Assembly (NCBI RefSeq): GCF_013133795.1
Contig: NZ_JABGBN010000007.1
Location: 1-64,000, forward strand
Direction: 5' to 3'
Source of the DNA: Pelistega suis
GTDB lineage: Bacteria > Pseudomonadota > Gammaproteobacteria > Burkholderiales > Burkholderiaceae_B
Length of the DNA stretch: 64,000 bases
Shown piece after piece: positions 39,522 through 51,900 of this stretch. The notes below the pieces were generated by a model. That model was not told where the DNA came from. It saw only the letters and a list, made by a program, of their open reading frames with translations, and did not search any database. The position numbers and the translations under genes are program-made. Numbering within the stretch: position 1 is the stretch's first letter; the number at the start of each line of letters is the position of its first letter.

Positions 39522-40310
39522 ATGAAGACTATTTTACACGTCGATAATATTAGCAAAGCTTATGGCGATTTTTGGGCAGTCAGTGAAGTGAGCTTGTCAC
39601 TCAAGGAAGGGCAGTTAGTTGCTCTGATTGGTCCTAATGGAGCCGGTAAAACGACTACCTTTAATATGATTGGTGGACAAACTAAGGCAAACCAAGGACA
39701 TGTTTGGTTTATCCGTCCCGAGCAAGGTGATAGAGTCGATTTATTGGTGCGACGTAGCGATGAGATTTGTGCTTTGGGGATAGGACGAACTTTCCAAATT
39801 GCAGAAATCTTTAGCTCATTGACGGTCATTGAGAACGTACAACTTGCCTTACAGGCAGCACAGCATAAAAGATTGTCGTTATTTAATCGTAGTCATCATG
39901 ACTTACAAGCTGAGGCAAAGGATTTATTAGATGCTTTAGAGATGGGGGAGCATGCCCATCAAGCAGCGAGTGAGATTGCTTATGGTGATGTCAAGCGGCT
40001 AGAGTTGGCTATGGCATTGGCTCATCAACCTCGTCTATTATTGATGGATGAGCCTGCTGCTGGGATGTCGCCGACAGAGCGTATTGCGATGATGGCATTA
40101 ACGAAGAAATTAGCCCAACAGCGAAATATGGCGGTGCTTTTTACAGAACATAGTATGGATGTCGTCTTTGGTTTTGCGGATGAGATTATTGTGATGGCGG
40201 CAGGACGTATCATAGCGAAAGGGACGCCTGATGAGATTAGGAGCAATCCAACGGTGCAGGCGGTGTATCTGGGGAGTACGGTGATTGAGGAGCGTAGCAG
40301 TGGCAGCTAA
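39522..40310 (+). CDS. Branched-chain amino acid ABC transporter ATP-binding protein (LivG-like)
   Basis: 262 residues. Walker A is GPNGAGKTT, and the BCA extension has IGRTFQIAEIFSSLTVIENV, typical of LivG. Walker B is LLLMDEPAAGMSPTE, with SEIAYGDVKRLELAMALA as the signature region. It is 15 nt downstream of the permease, with an AGAGGGTGAAG ribosome site. Confidence 0.93.
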   Translation: MKTILHVDNISKAYGDFWAVSEVSLSLKEGQLVALIGPNGAGKTTTFNMIGGQTKANQGHVWFIRPEQGDRVDLLVRRSDEICALGIGRTFQIAEIFSSLTVIENVQLALQAAQHKRLSLFNRSHHDLQAEAKDLLDALEMGEHAHQAASEIAYGDVKRLELAMALAHQPRLLLMDEPAAGMSPTERIAMMALTKKLAQQRNMAVLFTEHSMDVVFGFADEIIVMAAGRIIAKGTPDEIRSNPTVQAVYLGSTVIEERSSGS

Positions 40311-41037
40311 TTTGGATTATTTACTGACAGTCACAGGACTCAATGCGTGGTACGGTGGCGCACATATTCTTTTTGATGTGAGTTTAAGCGTTGGGCGCGG
40401 CGAAGTTGTAGCATTGATTGGTCGTAATGGTGCAGGTAAATCCACGACGTTAAAATCCATTATGGGGTTGGTAGATAAAAAGCAAGGAGAAATTCAGTTT
40501 TTAGGGCAGCGAATAAATCACTTAGCGACCTATAAAATTGCTCGCTTGGGTCTCGGTTATGTACCAGAGGATCGACGTATTTTTGCGGCACTAAATGTCG
40601 AAGAAAATTTACTCACCGGTCAACAAGCGCCTCGTTATTGGGAAGACGGTCAGCCCGTCGCACAGTGGACACCAGAAAAATTATTTGAACTCTTTCCTAA
40701 TCTGGCGACGATGCGTCAGCGTCCTGGTACTAAGATGAGTGGTGGGGAGCAACAAATGCTGAGTGTGGCACGTACCTTGATGGGCAATCCCTATCTGGTT
40801 TTATTAGATGAGCCGAGTGAGGGCGTAGCACCCATTATCGTTGATCAATTAAAAGCCATGGTATTACAACTGAAAGCACAAGGGGTGGGGGTGCTATTGT
40901 CAGAACAGAATCTGGACTTTGTGTTGAGTGTGGCTGACCGTGCGTATATCTTAGAAAAGGGAGAAGTGAAATATAGCGATAGTATCGCTGCCCTACGAGC
41001 GAATGCGACGGTAAGACAGCAATATTTGGGGGTGTAA
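40300..41037 (+). CDS. Branched-chain amino acid ABC transporter ATP-binding protein (LivF-like)
   Basis: 245 residues from the GTG at 40300. Walker A is GRNGAGKST, the signature is MSGGEQQMLSVARTLM and Walker B is LVLLDEPSEGVAP, all LivF-like. I chose GTG 40300 because a GAGGAG ribosome site lies 9 nt upstream. The TTG at 40285 would add five residues. The start overlaps the livG-like stop by 11 nt, suggesting translational coupling. Confidence 0.9.
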   Translation: MAANLDYLLTVTGLNAWYGGAHILFDVSLSVGRGEVVALIGRNGAGKSTTLKSIMGLVDKKQGEIQFLGQRINHLATYKIARLGLGYVPEDRRIFAALNVEENLLTGQQAPRYWEDGQPVAQWTPEKLFELFPNLATMRQRPGTKMSGGEQQMLSVARTLMGNPYLVLLDEPSEGVAPIIVDQLKAMVLQLKAQGVGVLLSEQNLDFVLSVADRAYILEKGEVKYSDSIAALRANATVRQQYLGV

Positions 41038-41134
41038 TCTTAGTACTTTCCCTAGAGATATCCTAGAGGACTTGAAGGAGAGTGAAGGTAGAGGTATTGT
41101 CTCACTAATAAGTTAAAAATCGAAAAAGTGAGGC

Positions 41135-42868
41135 ATGATGAAGGGGATAGTTGTTGGAGGACTATGTGCGAGTCTTTTCTGCATGACAGCTTATGGGCAG
41201 ACAGCAGATGATTTCATTCAACGCGAGGCACAGCGGTTTCGTGAGCGAGAGCAACGATTGGTGCCTGAGATGGGAATGGTTTCCTCTATGGATGTTCCCT
41301 TGAGAGAGACGGCAGTATTTCCGGTGAAAGAGTCTGTATGTTTCGTTATTGAACGGGTAACGTTTGATGGCGATTTTTTTTCGCATTGGGATTTTACGCT
41401 GAAGCAATCTTTGATAAAAAGTGGGTTTATGCCTGGGCAGTGTTTAGGGGCACAGAGTATAAATGCCTTGATGGTGAATGCGCAAAACGCCCTAATAGCT
41501 AAGGGCTATACAACTACAAGAATACTGGCTAAGCCTCAAGATTTAAATCAAGGTGAATTAGTTTTAACGGTTCATGCTGGTCGGGTGGGTCGTATTCGTA
41601 TTGACCAATCAGATACTCCACAAACTTATGCACAGCGGATTAGTCAATTTCAGAATGAACTTCCGATAAGAGAGGGAGATGTTTTTAATTTATATGAGGT
41701 AGAGCAGGGTTTAGAGAATTTTCGACGCTTGCCGACGGTTCAGGCACAGATTGATATTGAGCCATCAGAGCGAGCGAATGAGAGTGATATTGTCGTGTAT
41801 TGGCGTCAGCGAAAAGTACCGTATCGTCTCACGATGAGTGTGGATGATGGGGGGAGTCGTTATACAGGAAAGTATCAAGGGAGTATGACATTTTCCGCAG
41901 ATAATCCATTGGGGCTAAGTGATTTGTTTTATTTGTCTTTTCAAAAGGATTTAGGGCATAAGGCAGATTATCGAGGTTTAGATGGTACGCGAGCACGGAG
42001 TGGTACGCGAGGCTATAGTTTGCATTATTCCGTTCCGTTTGGGCATTGGCAGGCTTTTTGGAATCATCATTATTATCGGTATCATCAAGCAGTGGCAGGA
42101 GATAGTACTGTCTATGACTATAACGGACAAAGTCGTCAGAGTGAAATAGGGTTAACTCGGACGTTATTTCGTCACGCACAACATAAGGTGTTATTGACAG
42201 GTAAGTTATGGCGAAGGGATGTGCACACGTATATTAACGATACGGAGATTGATGTTCAACGTAGACGAATGGGAGGGTGGCAAGTTGAGTTGATGCATCA
42301 TTGGCAGTGGGGGCGAGGTCATTGGCAATGGCGTGCGCATTATAAGCGAGGGACGGGTTATCGGGGTAGTTTATCGGCACCGGAAGAGGCATTTGGTGAG
42401 GGGACATCCCGCATGAAAGTGTGGGGCGTGGAGGCAAACCTACATGTTCCTTTTACGTTGGGTCAACAACATTTTATTTATGATACACAGTTTAAGGCGC
42501 AGTGGAATAAAACACCGTTGGTACCGTTAGATCGATTTGCGATAGGAGGACGTTATACCGTGAGGGGGTTTGATGGGGAAATGACATTGTCCGCTGAGCG
42601 AGGATGGTACTGGCGACAAGAGTTAGCATGGCAGTATCATGAAAATCATCAAGCTTATTTGGGGGTTGATACAGGCTATGTATCGGGACAGAGTGCTAAG
42701 TATTTATTGGGACAGCATTTAGTTGGGGGAGTACTAGGATTACGTGGTCAGTTCCGATGGTATGGGCAGTGGCAATACGATATGTTTGTAGGGAAACCGT
42801 TTAAGAAACCGTCTTATTTTCAAACAGCGAAAACGACAGTTGGTTTTAATGTGAGTTATATGTTTTAG
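41135..42868 (+). CDS. cdiB: CdiB/ShlB/FhaC-family outer-membrane two-partner secretion transporter
   Basis: TpsB transporter that secretes the CdiA effector across the outer membrane. The 577-residue protein has a signal peptide (to about 21). POTRA-like domains follow (VCFVIERVTFDGDFFS; RILAKPQDLNQGELVLTVHAGRVGRIRI). The 16-strand barrel contains the conserved DNPLGLSDLFYLSF and the substrate-contact loop RFAIGGRYTVRGFDGE. It is 62 nt upstream of cdiA, the E. coli-type cdiB-cdiA-cdiI order rather than the Burkholderia cdiA-I-B order. Confidence 0.93.
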   Translation: MMKGIVVGGLCASLFCMTAYGQTADDFIQREAQRFREREQRLVPEMGMVSSMDVPLRETAVFPVKESVCFVIERVTFDGDFFSHWDFTLKQSLIKSGFMPGQCLGAQSINALMVNAQNALIAKGYTTTRILAKPQDLNQGELVLTVHAGRVGRIRIDQSDTPQTYAQRISQFQNELPIREGDVFNLYEVEQGLENFRRLPTVQAQIDIEPSERANESDIVVYWRQRKVPYRLTMSVDDGGSRYTGKYQGSMTFSADNPLGLSDLFYLSFQKDLGHKADYRGLDGTRARSGTRGYSLHYSVPFGHWQAFWNHHYYRYHQAVAGDSTVYDYNGQSRQSEIGLTRTLFRHAQHKVLLTGKLWRRDVHTYINDTEIDVQRRRMGGWQVELMHHWQWGRGHWQWRAHYKRGTGYRGSLSAPEEAFGEGTSRMKVWGVEANLHVPFTLGQQHFIYDTQFKAQWNKTPLVPLDRFAIGGRYTVRGFDGEMTLSAERGWYWRQELAWQYHENHQAYLGVDTGYVSGQSAKYLLGQHLVGGVLGLRGQFRWYGQWQYDMFVGKPFKKPSYFQTAKTTVGFNVSYMF

Positions 42869-42930
42869 TTCAACGGACAAACGGTTAATAATCAAAGCAT
42901 GAATAAATTAAAAATGAGGGGAATGCAGTC

Positions 42931-45900
42931 ATGAATCGTCAATTGTTTAAAGTTATTTTTAATAAAAAACGTGGTGCCATGACAGTAGTATCAGAATGTG
43001 CAAAAGCTCAAGGTAAGGTGAGTCATTCATCTGTGACTTTGATGAGAGTGAGTCATTTTTGGCGTTTTACGGTGTTGAGTAATGTCATATTAAGTGCGTT
43101 TGGTATTAGTTCTCCTGTGTTAGCGCAAGGGATTGTGGCTGATGGATTAGCATCGAAACATCAGCAAGCGACGATATTGCGAACGGCGAGTGGTGTACCA
43201 CAAGTGAATATTCAAACGCCGAGTTCGGAGGGGGTATCCATTAACCAATTTTCTCAATTTGATGTGACAGCCAAGGGGGCTATTTTGAATAATAGTCGTC
43301 AGGCGGTGCAAACGCAGACAGCAGGGTGGGTGGCGGCAAACCCTTGGTTAGCACGAGGTGAAGCTAGAATTATTGTGAATCAGGTTAATAGTGCGAGAGC
43401 CTCAATATTAGGAGGGACGATAGAGGTGGCAGGACGACGAGCGGAGGTCGTTGTTGCTAACCCAGCAGGCATTGAGGTAAACGGAGGGAGATTTATTAAT
43501 GCAGCGGGGGTTACCTTAACGACAGGTCGTCCTCAGTACGCGTCAGGGACTCTTCAAGGTTATCAGGTTCGCGAAGGTATGTTGACGATTGCCGGTGCAG
43601 GTTTAGATACATCCAGTGCGGATTATACGCGTTTACTTTCTCGTGCTGCACAGATTCAAGGAGGGATTTGGGCGCAGGACTTACAACTGATTGCTGGACG
43701 TAATGATATTGCTCATGACTCGAAGTCTGGTGTATCCGCTGTGGTTGTTGAACATGAGCATGGTGCTCCTCCTAAAGTGGCGATTGATACGGGTAATCTT
43801 GGTGGGATGTATGCAGGATCAATCCAATTAATTAGTACAGAAAAGGGTGTTGGGGTGAACCATGCAGGACAAGCGTTAGCGAGTGCTGGGCAGGTACAGA
43901 TTAGCGTTGACGGTCAGCTGAGTCATCAGGGGCAAATTAGTGCTAACCAAGCAGAGGTACAGCTTAATGTCCGCTCTTTGGTGAATGAAGGGACGATATC
44001 TAGCAAGCGTGATTTAAGGATTCAGAGTGAGCAGTTACATAATCAGGGTGTATTGACAACGCCAGAAACACTTTTTGTACGCAATAAAACCTTATTCCAT
44101 AACAAGGGTGATATAGTGGCGCGGCGAATGGATATTGAAACCGAATCGTTGCGACAAGGTGAGGGAGCCAATTTTATTCAGTCAGGAGAACAAGGGTTAC
44201 ATTTAACGACAGCTAAATTGGATAATCGTGGGCAAATGGGCGTGATTGCAGAACCTCAGATGAAGCCTGATTTAAACCAACGTTTACCAGATAGCTCTAA
44301 AACGGAGGCGACACAAACACAGGTGGAGTCAGAGGTGATGACGCCAGTATTGGATAATATGCAGGTGACTGTAATACCAGCGGGGAAGTTACGCATTACT
44401 CAGGCTCTTGAAAATGCAGGGCGTATATTGAGTAACCAAGCCGTCACGCTAGAGGTTAGTCAATCCTTAAACAATAGTGGGCAGCTTTATACGAATGATT
44501 TAGATGTAAAGGGGTCGTTATTTAAAAATCGAGGAGAAATTCAATCGCAACATGGATTGAATATTCAAGTACACCAGTTAGATAACCAACAGGGTATCTT
44601 AAAAGGTCAAGAGCATGTAAAGATAAGTGCAACGCATTTGAATAATCAACAAGGTGTTATACAAGCACAAAAGACATTGGACATTGGGGTTAAACAGGCG
44701 ATAGAAAATCAACAAGGTCAGTTGTTGGCAAATGACGGTATCATGCTCACCTCTACGGATTTAACCAATAGTCAGCAAGGTAGCATACAGGCAGGTTATA
44801 TTCAAACAGTCCAGCATAACCAGTTAATGAATGAGGGTGGTGAGATTACCGCTCAGCACGATATTACGGTTAAGGTGGGTCAGTTATCTAATCGTTACGG
44901 GATCGTGCAGGCACAGCAAGATATTCATCTTCATGTAGGAGGAACGTTAGAAAATCAAAGTGGAAAAATCTATGCGGATACCGTTAAGGCAGATGTGAAG
45001 GGAGATATCTATCATGCCCACGGTACGATAGACGCACAAACAGGGATTGAGTTGACGATTGGTGGTGGACTTGTACAGGAGGGTGCTAAGTTATTAGCAG
45101 GAGAGGCGATAAAAATAAACGCACAACAGGTGTTGGGTGAGGGCAATGTGTGGCAAGCGGGACAATCGCTGCAGATTAATACCACAGGACAATTGCAACA
45201 GAGACAAGGGAGTATGTACGCAGGTCATCGTCTAACGCTCGCTGCTAATGAGGTCGATTTAGCACGGAGTCAGGGGTATGCTAACCGAGGGATACAGGTA
45301 GATGCACAAGGAAATATAGACCTATCGCAAAGTCAGTGGCTAAGCCAAGGGGATGTGTTATTTAAGGGGGCACAGTTAAACTTAGCGCAGGCGAGCTTGA
45401 GTACACAAGGAGCGGTGAAGATATCGGCAGAGCAATTATTACATCAAAATGCTCAGACACAAGCCCAACAAGATATGACGATCAATGTGCAAGGTGCATT
45501 AGAAAATTTATCGGGTAAGTTTTTATCAGGTAAAAACTTACAGGTACAGGCACAACGTGTAGATAATACATTGGGCATGCTGGGAAGTACTCAACGGCTA
45601 CATGTATCAGTTGCAGAGCAGTTAGCGAATATCCAAGGTGAGCTGCTCGCGGGTGAGCATATGCAAGTGGTCGCTCCAGTGCTTGATAATGAAAAAGGTC
45701 GGATAGCATCGGGAGGGAATGTTGAGCTGACATTAGCGGAACGATTGCATAATCAAGCAGGACAGATTGTTGCTGATGGGGAAATCACGATTGCGGATAA
45801 AGTAGCCAGTGTGAGTGAACGTCGTTTGCAGATTAATCATCAAGGAGGAGACATCCATGCAAATCAAGGCGTGACTATCCATGCAAAATCTTTAAGTGGC

Positions 45901-48900
45901 GATGGACGATTATCGTCTAGCCAAGGGTTGTCTATTCAGGTACGTGATGATTTTATCAGTGCAAGCGATATTACTGTAGGCAGTCAGTTACATATTAGTA
46001 GTTTAGGAAAGGTACATAATGCGCACCGTTGGCAGGCGGGGGAGACATTAAGGATTTCCGCAAAGGGTATTGAGAACACGGCTAGTGGCGAGCTTATAGG
46101 TGATAAGGAGGTCATGCTACATAGTGAGGGTTTACTGAGCAATCGAGGCTTAATTAATAGTCATGGATTGACAGCGATTCGAGCAAAAGAGGTACAGAAT
46201 ATAGGTACTGGACGTGTTTATGGTGACCATGTGGCTATTGAGGCAGATAAGTTGCTCAATGCTGAAGAAACACAAGCCAATGGTGATAAAAAATCGGCGG
46301 TTATTGCAGCTAGAGAACATTTAGCCTTGGGTGTTGGACATTTGATTAATCAAGAAGACAGCTTATTACTGAGTGCAGATACCTTGGTGATAGGAGGACG
46401 ATTAACAGAGGATTATCAAGCCATAGGTAAGGCTCAGCGCGTGGATAATCAAGGGGGCAAGATAGAGGCTGGTGGTGATATGTCGCTAGCGGTGGCGCAT
46501 TTACAAAATGATAATAGCAATTTTGCCCTGGCAAAAAAGGTGGCGATAGGTCAGCCGAGTACGCATAACGAAGTGGCGAAATCGGGAGAGTCTTTCCGTC
46601 GCCAGATGAGTGATTTAAAGTGGGTCAAGTTTAGCCGAGCGGGTAAGCTGGTGAATAAAAATATGGCGGATTATGGAGGCGTAATTGAATTGGGAGTGAC
46701 GCCGATTCCGAGTGTTTATGAGACGCTATGTTATCGCCAAGGAGGAGCCGCTTATGAGTGTGAGGATGGTGTAGAGAAGTTTAATTACGACATAGATGAT
46801 CCTGTCTGGGCATATTTTGGGGTAACGGCACCGCAAGCAGAGCCTACACAGCAACCGCAAAGTGAAGAAGAACCACAACCTCCTGTAGAGCCCTATCATT
46901 CAGGGTATTGTGCAGCTGGTAGTCCTAATGCGATTCAAGCAGTTTGTGTGACGTATCAAGAGCAGATGGCAGCGTATGCACAAGAAAAGTCGATTTATGA
47001 TACCTATCAAGCGTGGATAACGCAGAATATCCCACTATATGATGCATTGGAGGAGAAGATAGATGCATATAATGCGCGCTTTAGGGTAGAGATAAAAGAT
47101 TTTACGCATTATCTATTTAAGCGGTATCAGTTTGAAGATCAAGTGGCGAGTTCGAAGCCTGGGCAGATAATAGCTGGGGGAAATTTACAGCTAACAGGTG
47201 ATAAATTCGTCAATGATAAGAGTCATATTATCGCCGGTAAAACCTTATCGGGAGATGTGGGTAATTTACAAAATATTGAGGCAGAAGGATTACATTATAT
47301 TGAAGATAGAGGGACGTCACAGTATACGAGGACACGTTGGCGAGGAGGGTTTAAACGCTATCATGAGCGTAAATGGAGTCGTAAACGTTCATATGAACGA
47401 GACTATCAAGAAAGTATTGTTATTCCTGTGACGCGTGTAGAGAGTCAGCGTGGGTTGGTAACGAATCCGTATGCCATTAGTGATGTAACACAAAAACAGG
47501 TGAATCAGCGAGAAGCAGATGATGGACGCATGGCAAAAGAGATGGACAATACTTCTCGTCCTCCAGGCTTGCAGACACAGACGCAAGGTGCGAATATAAG
47601 TGCTGTTCGTATTAGTGACTTACCTCAAGTGATCTTACCAACACAAAGTATTTATCGTATCGCACCTCATCATCCACAGTATGTGGTGCAGACTGACCCT
47701 GCTTTTGCGGATTACCGTCGTTGGTTGGGTAGTGACTATATGTTAAAAGCCCTACAGGGAGATGGTAATTGGCAACATAAGCGCCTAGGGGACGCGTACT
47801 ATGAGCAGCGGTTGGTACGTGATCAAATTATGCAGGCAACAGGTCAGCGTTATTTACAAGGGTATCACGATGACCAAGAACAGTTTAAAGCGTTAATGCA
47901 AAGCGGTATTACGGCAGCTAAGGCGATGAATTTACGACCAGGGATTGCCTTGAGTGCAGAACAAGTGGCAAGGTTAAGTAGTGATATTGTCTGGTTAGAG
48001 TGGCAACAGGTGAGATTAACTGATGGGCGCTTTGAGAAGGTGCTTGTTCCTCGGGTATATCTATTGCCTCGTTCAGGTGATGTAAATACGAAAGGAGCAT
48101 TGATTGCTGCAGACAGAATAGAACTTAATGTACAAGGGGATATGCATAACGCAGGTGTGATAGCTGGTCGTCAAATAGTCAATTTAAAAGCGGAAAATAT
48201 CGCGCATACTGGACAGATACAGGGTGAAACCGTCAATGTATCGGCAAACGAGAGGTTGCGTATTCAAGGAGGACAGGTTCATGCGCAGGACGACATATAT
48301 TTACATGCAGGAAAAATGGTTGATGTCCAGAGTACAACGCGTAGCACAACCAATCAGGCTAATGGGTTTACCGCTAATTGGACAGGACTTGATCGAGTAG
48401 CTGGGTTATATGTAAAGCAAGCAGATGGGCAGTTAGTGATTGCCTCATCAGGGGATATTCAGCTTTTAGGCGCACAGTTATCTAGTTTAGGAGAGATGAC
48501 TTTATTGGCAGGGCGTGATATAAGTGTCGCAGGCGTGAAGACAGAAACTTTTGAGCGAACACAAAATAATGCGCGTAACTATCGCCAAGAGGGGGAAACA
48601 CAGGAAGTGGGGAGTCGGTTGTCTGCCCAAGGAAATCTACGCTTACAAGCAGATAATGCAGTGACAGTGAGAGGGAGTCAATTAGAGAGCCAAAAGGGGA
48701 CATTACTTGTCAGTGCACAACAGGATTTAACGATTGAGGCAGGAGAGCAGACGCAGGATTATGCAGAACATCGTTATCATAAAGACCGTAGTGGTTTAGG
48801 TTCAAAAAGTCGAGAGCGTTATTATCGTGAACAAGCACAAGAGGCAATAGCGAGCGAACTCACTGGACAGCATGTTCAGCTACTGAGTGGCGAAGACCTA

Positions 48901-51900
48901 ACGGTAAGCGGGAGTCAAGTGGTCAGTGACCGAGGTACAAAGTTATGGGCGGGTGATACGCTGAGCATTGAAGCAGCGAATCAGCAGTACGAGCATATTT
49001 ATTATGCAAAAGATACCAAGAGTGGCGTGTGGGGTACGGGTGGTATGGGATTTACCATCGGACGGCAAGCGCAATCCCTGAGACAAGGTACGCAGACGCA
49101 AACTGTGTTAGGAAGCATGGTGGGAAGTTTAGAGGGGGATGTTCACCTACAAGCGGGGCAACAGTATCGCCAAGAGGCATCCCGGATCTCAGCACCGAAA
49201 GGTGACGTGAGTATTTATGCACCACAAGTACGGATTCAGGCAAGTAAGCAGCATAGTAAACAAGAAGTTGAGCAGCGATTTAGTCAGAGTGGCTTGAGCG
49301 TCGCACTCAATGTTCCTGTGGTACAGGCGGTACAAGGAGCAGTCCAAGCAGTGAAGCAGGTTGGTGCGAGTCAGAATGCTCGAGTGAACGCCATGGCGGT
49401 TGCGAATGCTGCGTGGCAAGGCTATGAAGCCGTTGATGCAGCACAGTCACTGATAAAAGGGGTGGCTGGAGGACATCCCAATGCTATCCAAGCAAGCGTC
49501 TCCATCACGATGGGACAACAAAAACATCAGTCAACGCAACAACAGGAACAAACACAAGCGGCACCTAGCCAGGTATTGGCTGGTGGTCAGGTATGGATAC
49601 AGGCAAATGGTGGTGAGCGTAACACCATTGATATTGTGGGGTCAGATGTGGTGGGACAACAAGGCACTTACCTTGTAGCACGTGATGGAATCACATTACA
49701 GGCAGCCGCTCAATCGCAGGTAGAAAACACGACGCAAAAGAGCCGTGGTTGGAATGCGGGTGTGAGCATGGGTTATGGACAAAGTGGATTGGGTGTCGGT
49801 GTAACGGCTGGCGCTAACCGAGGTCATGGCTATGGCAATGGTGAAGAGCTGAGTTGGCGAGAGAGTCGAGTGGGGGATACGGGTAGTCAGACAATCTTGC
49901 AGACGGGAGGTACGGCTGAACTTATCGGTGCACAAGTGTTTGGCAAGGGGATAGATGTTTATGCTCAAGATTTGCATATCCAGAGTGTGCAAGAAATGTC
50001 TACATATACAGGTCGTCAACGTCAGACAGGTGGACAGATAACCGTAGGTACAGGTCTATCGGGTAGTGTGAATCATCATCGCCAAAAAATAAAGGCTGAT
50101 TATGCCAGTGTCCAAACTCCCTCGGGATTATTTGCGGGAGATGATGGCTTTAAGGTGGATGTTGAGGGGAAAACGCAGCTTATTGGCGGGATAATTACTT
50201 CAAGTATACGTGCAGAACAAGAAGGGAGAAATAGTGTTAGCACAGCTACCTTGCAGACGCAGGCACTACAGAATGTTGCCTCCTATGAAGGAGAGGGAGT
50301 CGGACTGAGTGTATCGGCGGATGCTAAAGGCGGTTGGGATGGTCAGGTGGTGGATGATAAAGGCAAGGCTAGTCATCGTATCAGTGGTGCGGTGGGTTAT
50401 GGTAGCGATAGTGATTCACAGTATCGTCGTACAGAGTCAGGTATTGGGACACGAGATATCACTATCACTGATGAGCAACAGCAGGCTTTGTTGACGGGAC
50501 AATCCGCCCAAGCAATGAAGGATAGTGTGTACACCTCGTTAAGTAGTGTACAAGTCCTGAATCAAACACCACTTGCTAATACGTTTAACCGCCAGGAGTT
50601 AGAAAAAGAGCTGCAAATACAAGTGGAAGTGGGTCAAGCATTTAGCCAAAATGTGGCGTCTGCTCGGCGTCTGCTGAATCACCGTAAAGCTGAGTATGAA
50701 GCAGCATTTAAGCGAGGAGAGTTGAGCAAAAAGGCGTACGAGGATAAAGTGGCGATGCTGGATAGCGTGGGCTTAGGTCTTAGCGTATTGTCGGCGGGTT
50801 TATCATCGCCTAGCGAGCATGCCGCAGGTATAGCCGCGGCAAGTTTAAGTCCGTTAGCGGCTTATCAGATAGGACAGTATGCCAAGGCACATAAGATGGA
50901 GGGTAGTGCCCCACACGTGATTGCTCATGCGGTATTGGCAGGTGCGGTAGCGGCAGCAGGTGGACAGGATATTGTGAGTAGTGCAGTCGCCGCAGGAGGA
51001 GCCGAGTTACTAGCGCCAGTACTTTCACAGTACCTATATGATAAACCGAGCAGTGAGCTGAGTGCCGAAGAAAAACAATCGCTCTCAGCGATTTTACGAC
51101 TTGCTGGTGCAGGCATAGGCGCTAGTGCAGGTGGGAGCAATCTTCCCCAGACAGCACAGGCAGTTGATGGGGCGGTGGAGAATAATCATTGGATGAGTCT
51201 TAAAGCGGCTGAAGTGGTGATGAAAATGCGCCGAGATAATCCAGCGGAATATGAAAAATTTATTCAAAAGCAGAATGAACTAGCTGTATGGCTAGGGAAT
51301 ACGCTAGCGGACTTTACCCCGATTATTGGTGATATTAAGGGTTTTGCAGAGGCAGAAACCTTTGGGGATTACTTTTTTGCGACGCTAGCGACAGCCCCTT
51401 TAATAGGAGATACTGCTAAGGCAACTTATACGTCTATTAAAGAAGCGTATGAAGTGGCTAAGCAAGCCAAGGACACGGAGAAGATGACGTCCTTGATTGC
51501 AGAAGCGGCAGCACTGAAAAAGCGGACAGATTTCACTAATAAGTATGGACAATTACATGATTTTTGGTTTGTAGATGGGAATGCACATTGGTTAAATCCA
51601 TTAACCAATCAGTTGGAGGCGATTCCTGCTAGTGCGAAAGTATCCGTTGATCATATTTTACCGAAGCATTATTTAGAGAAGGAAATGAAAGGTTTTAAGG
51701 AATTACCTAAAGAGGTTCAACGTGCATTGCTTAATGATATTGATAATTTACAACCGATGATACACTCTGCTAACTGTTCTAAGGGATGTAGGGTAGAATT
51801 TACTGGAAAAGGATGGAAAAGTTGGGATGGTCTGTCCATTCATCCGGAGTATAAGCGTTATTTGGAAAAGCAGCAAAATCAGATGGTTGATAAGATTGAG

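Noticed and set aside
43000-51900. Many open frames on both strands inside cdiA
   Set aside because: They are shadows of the repetitive cdiA reading frame; none has a family signature or its own start context.
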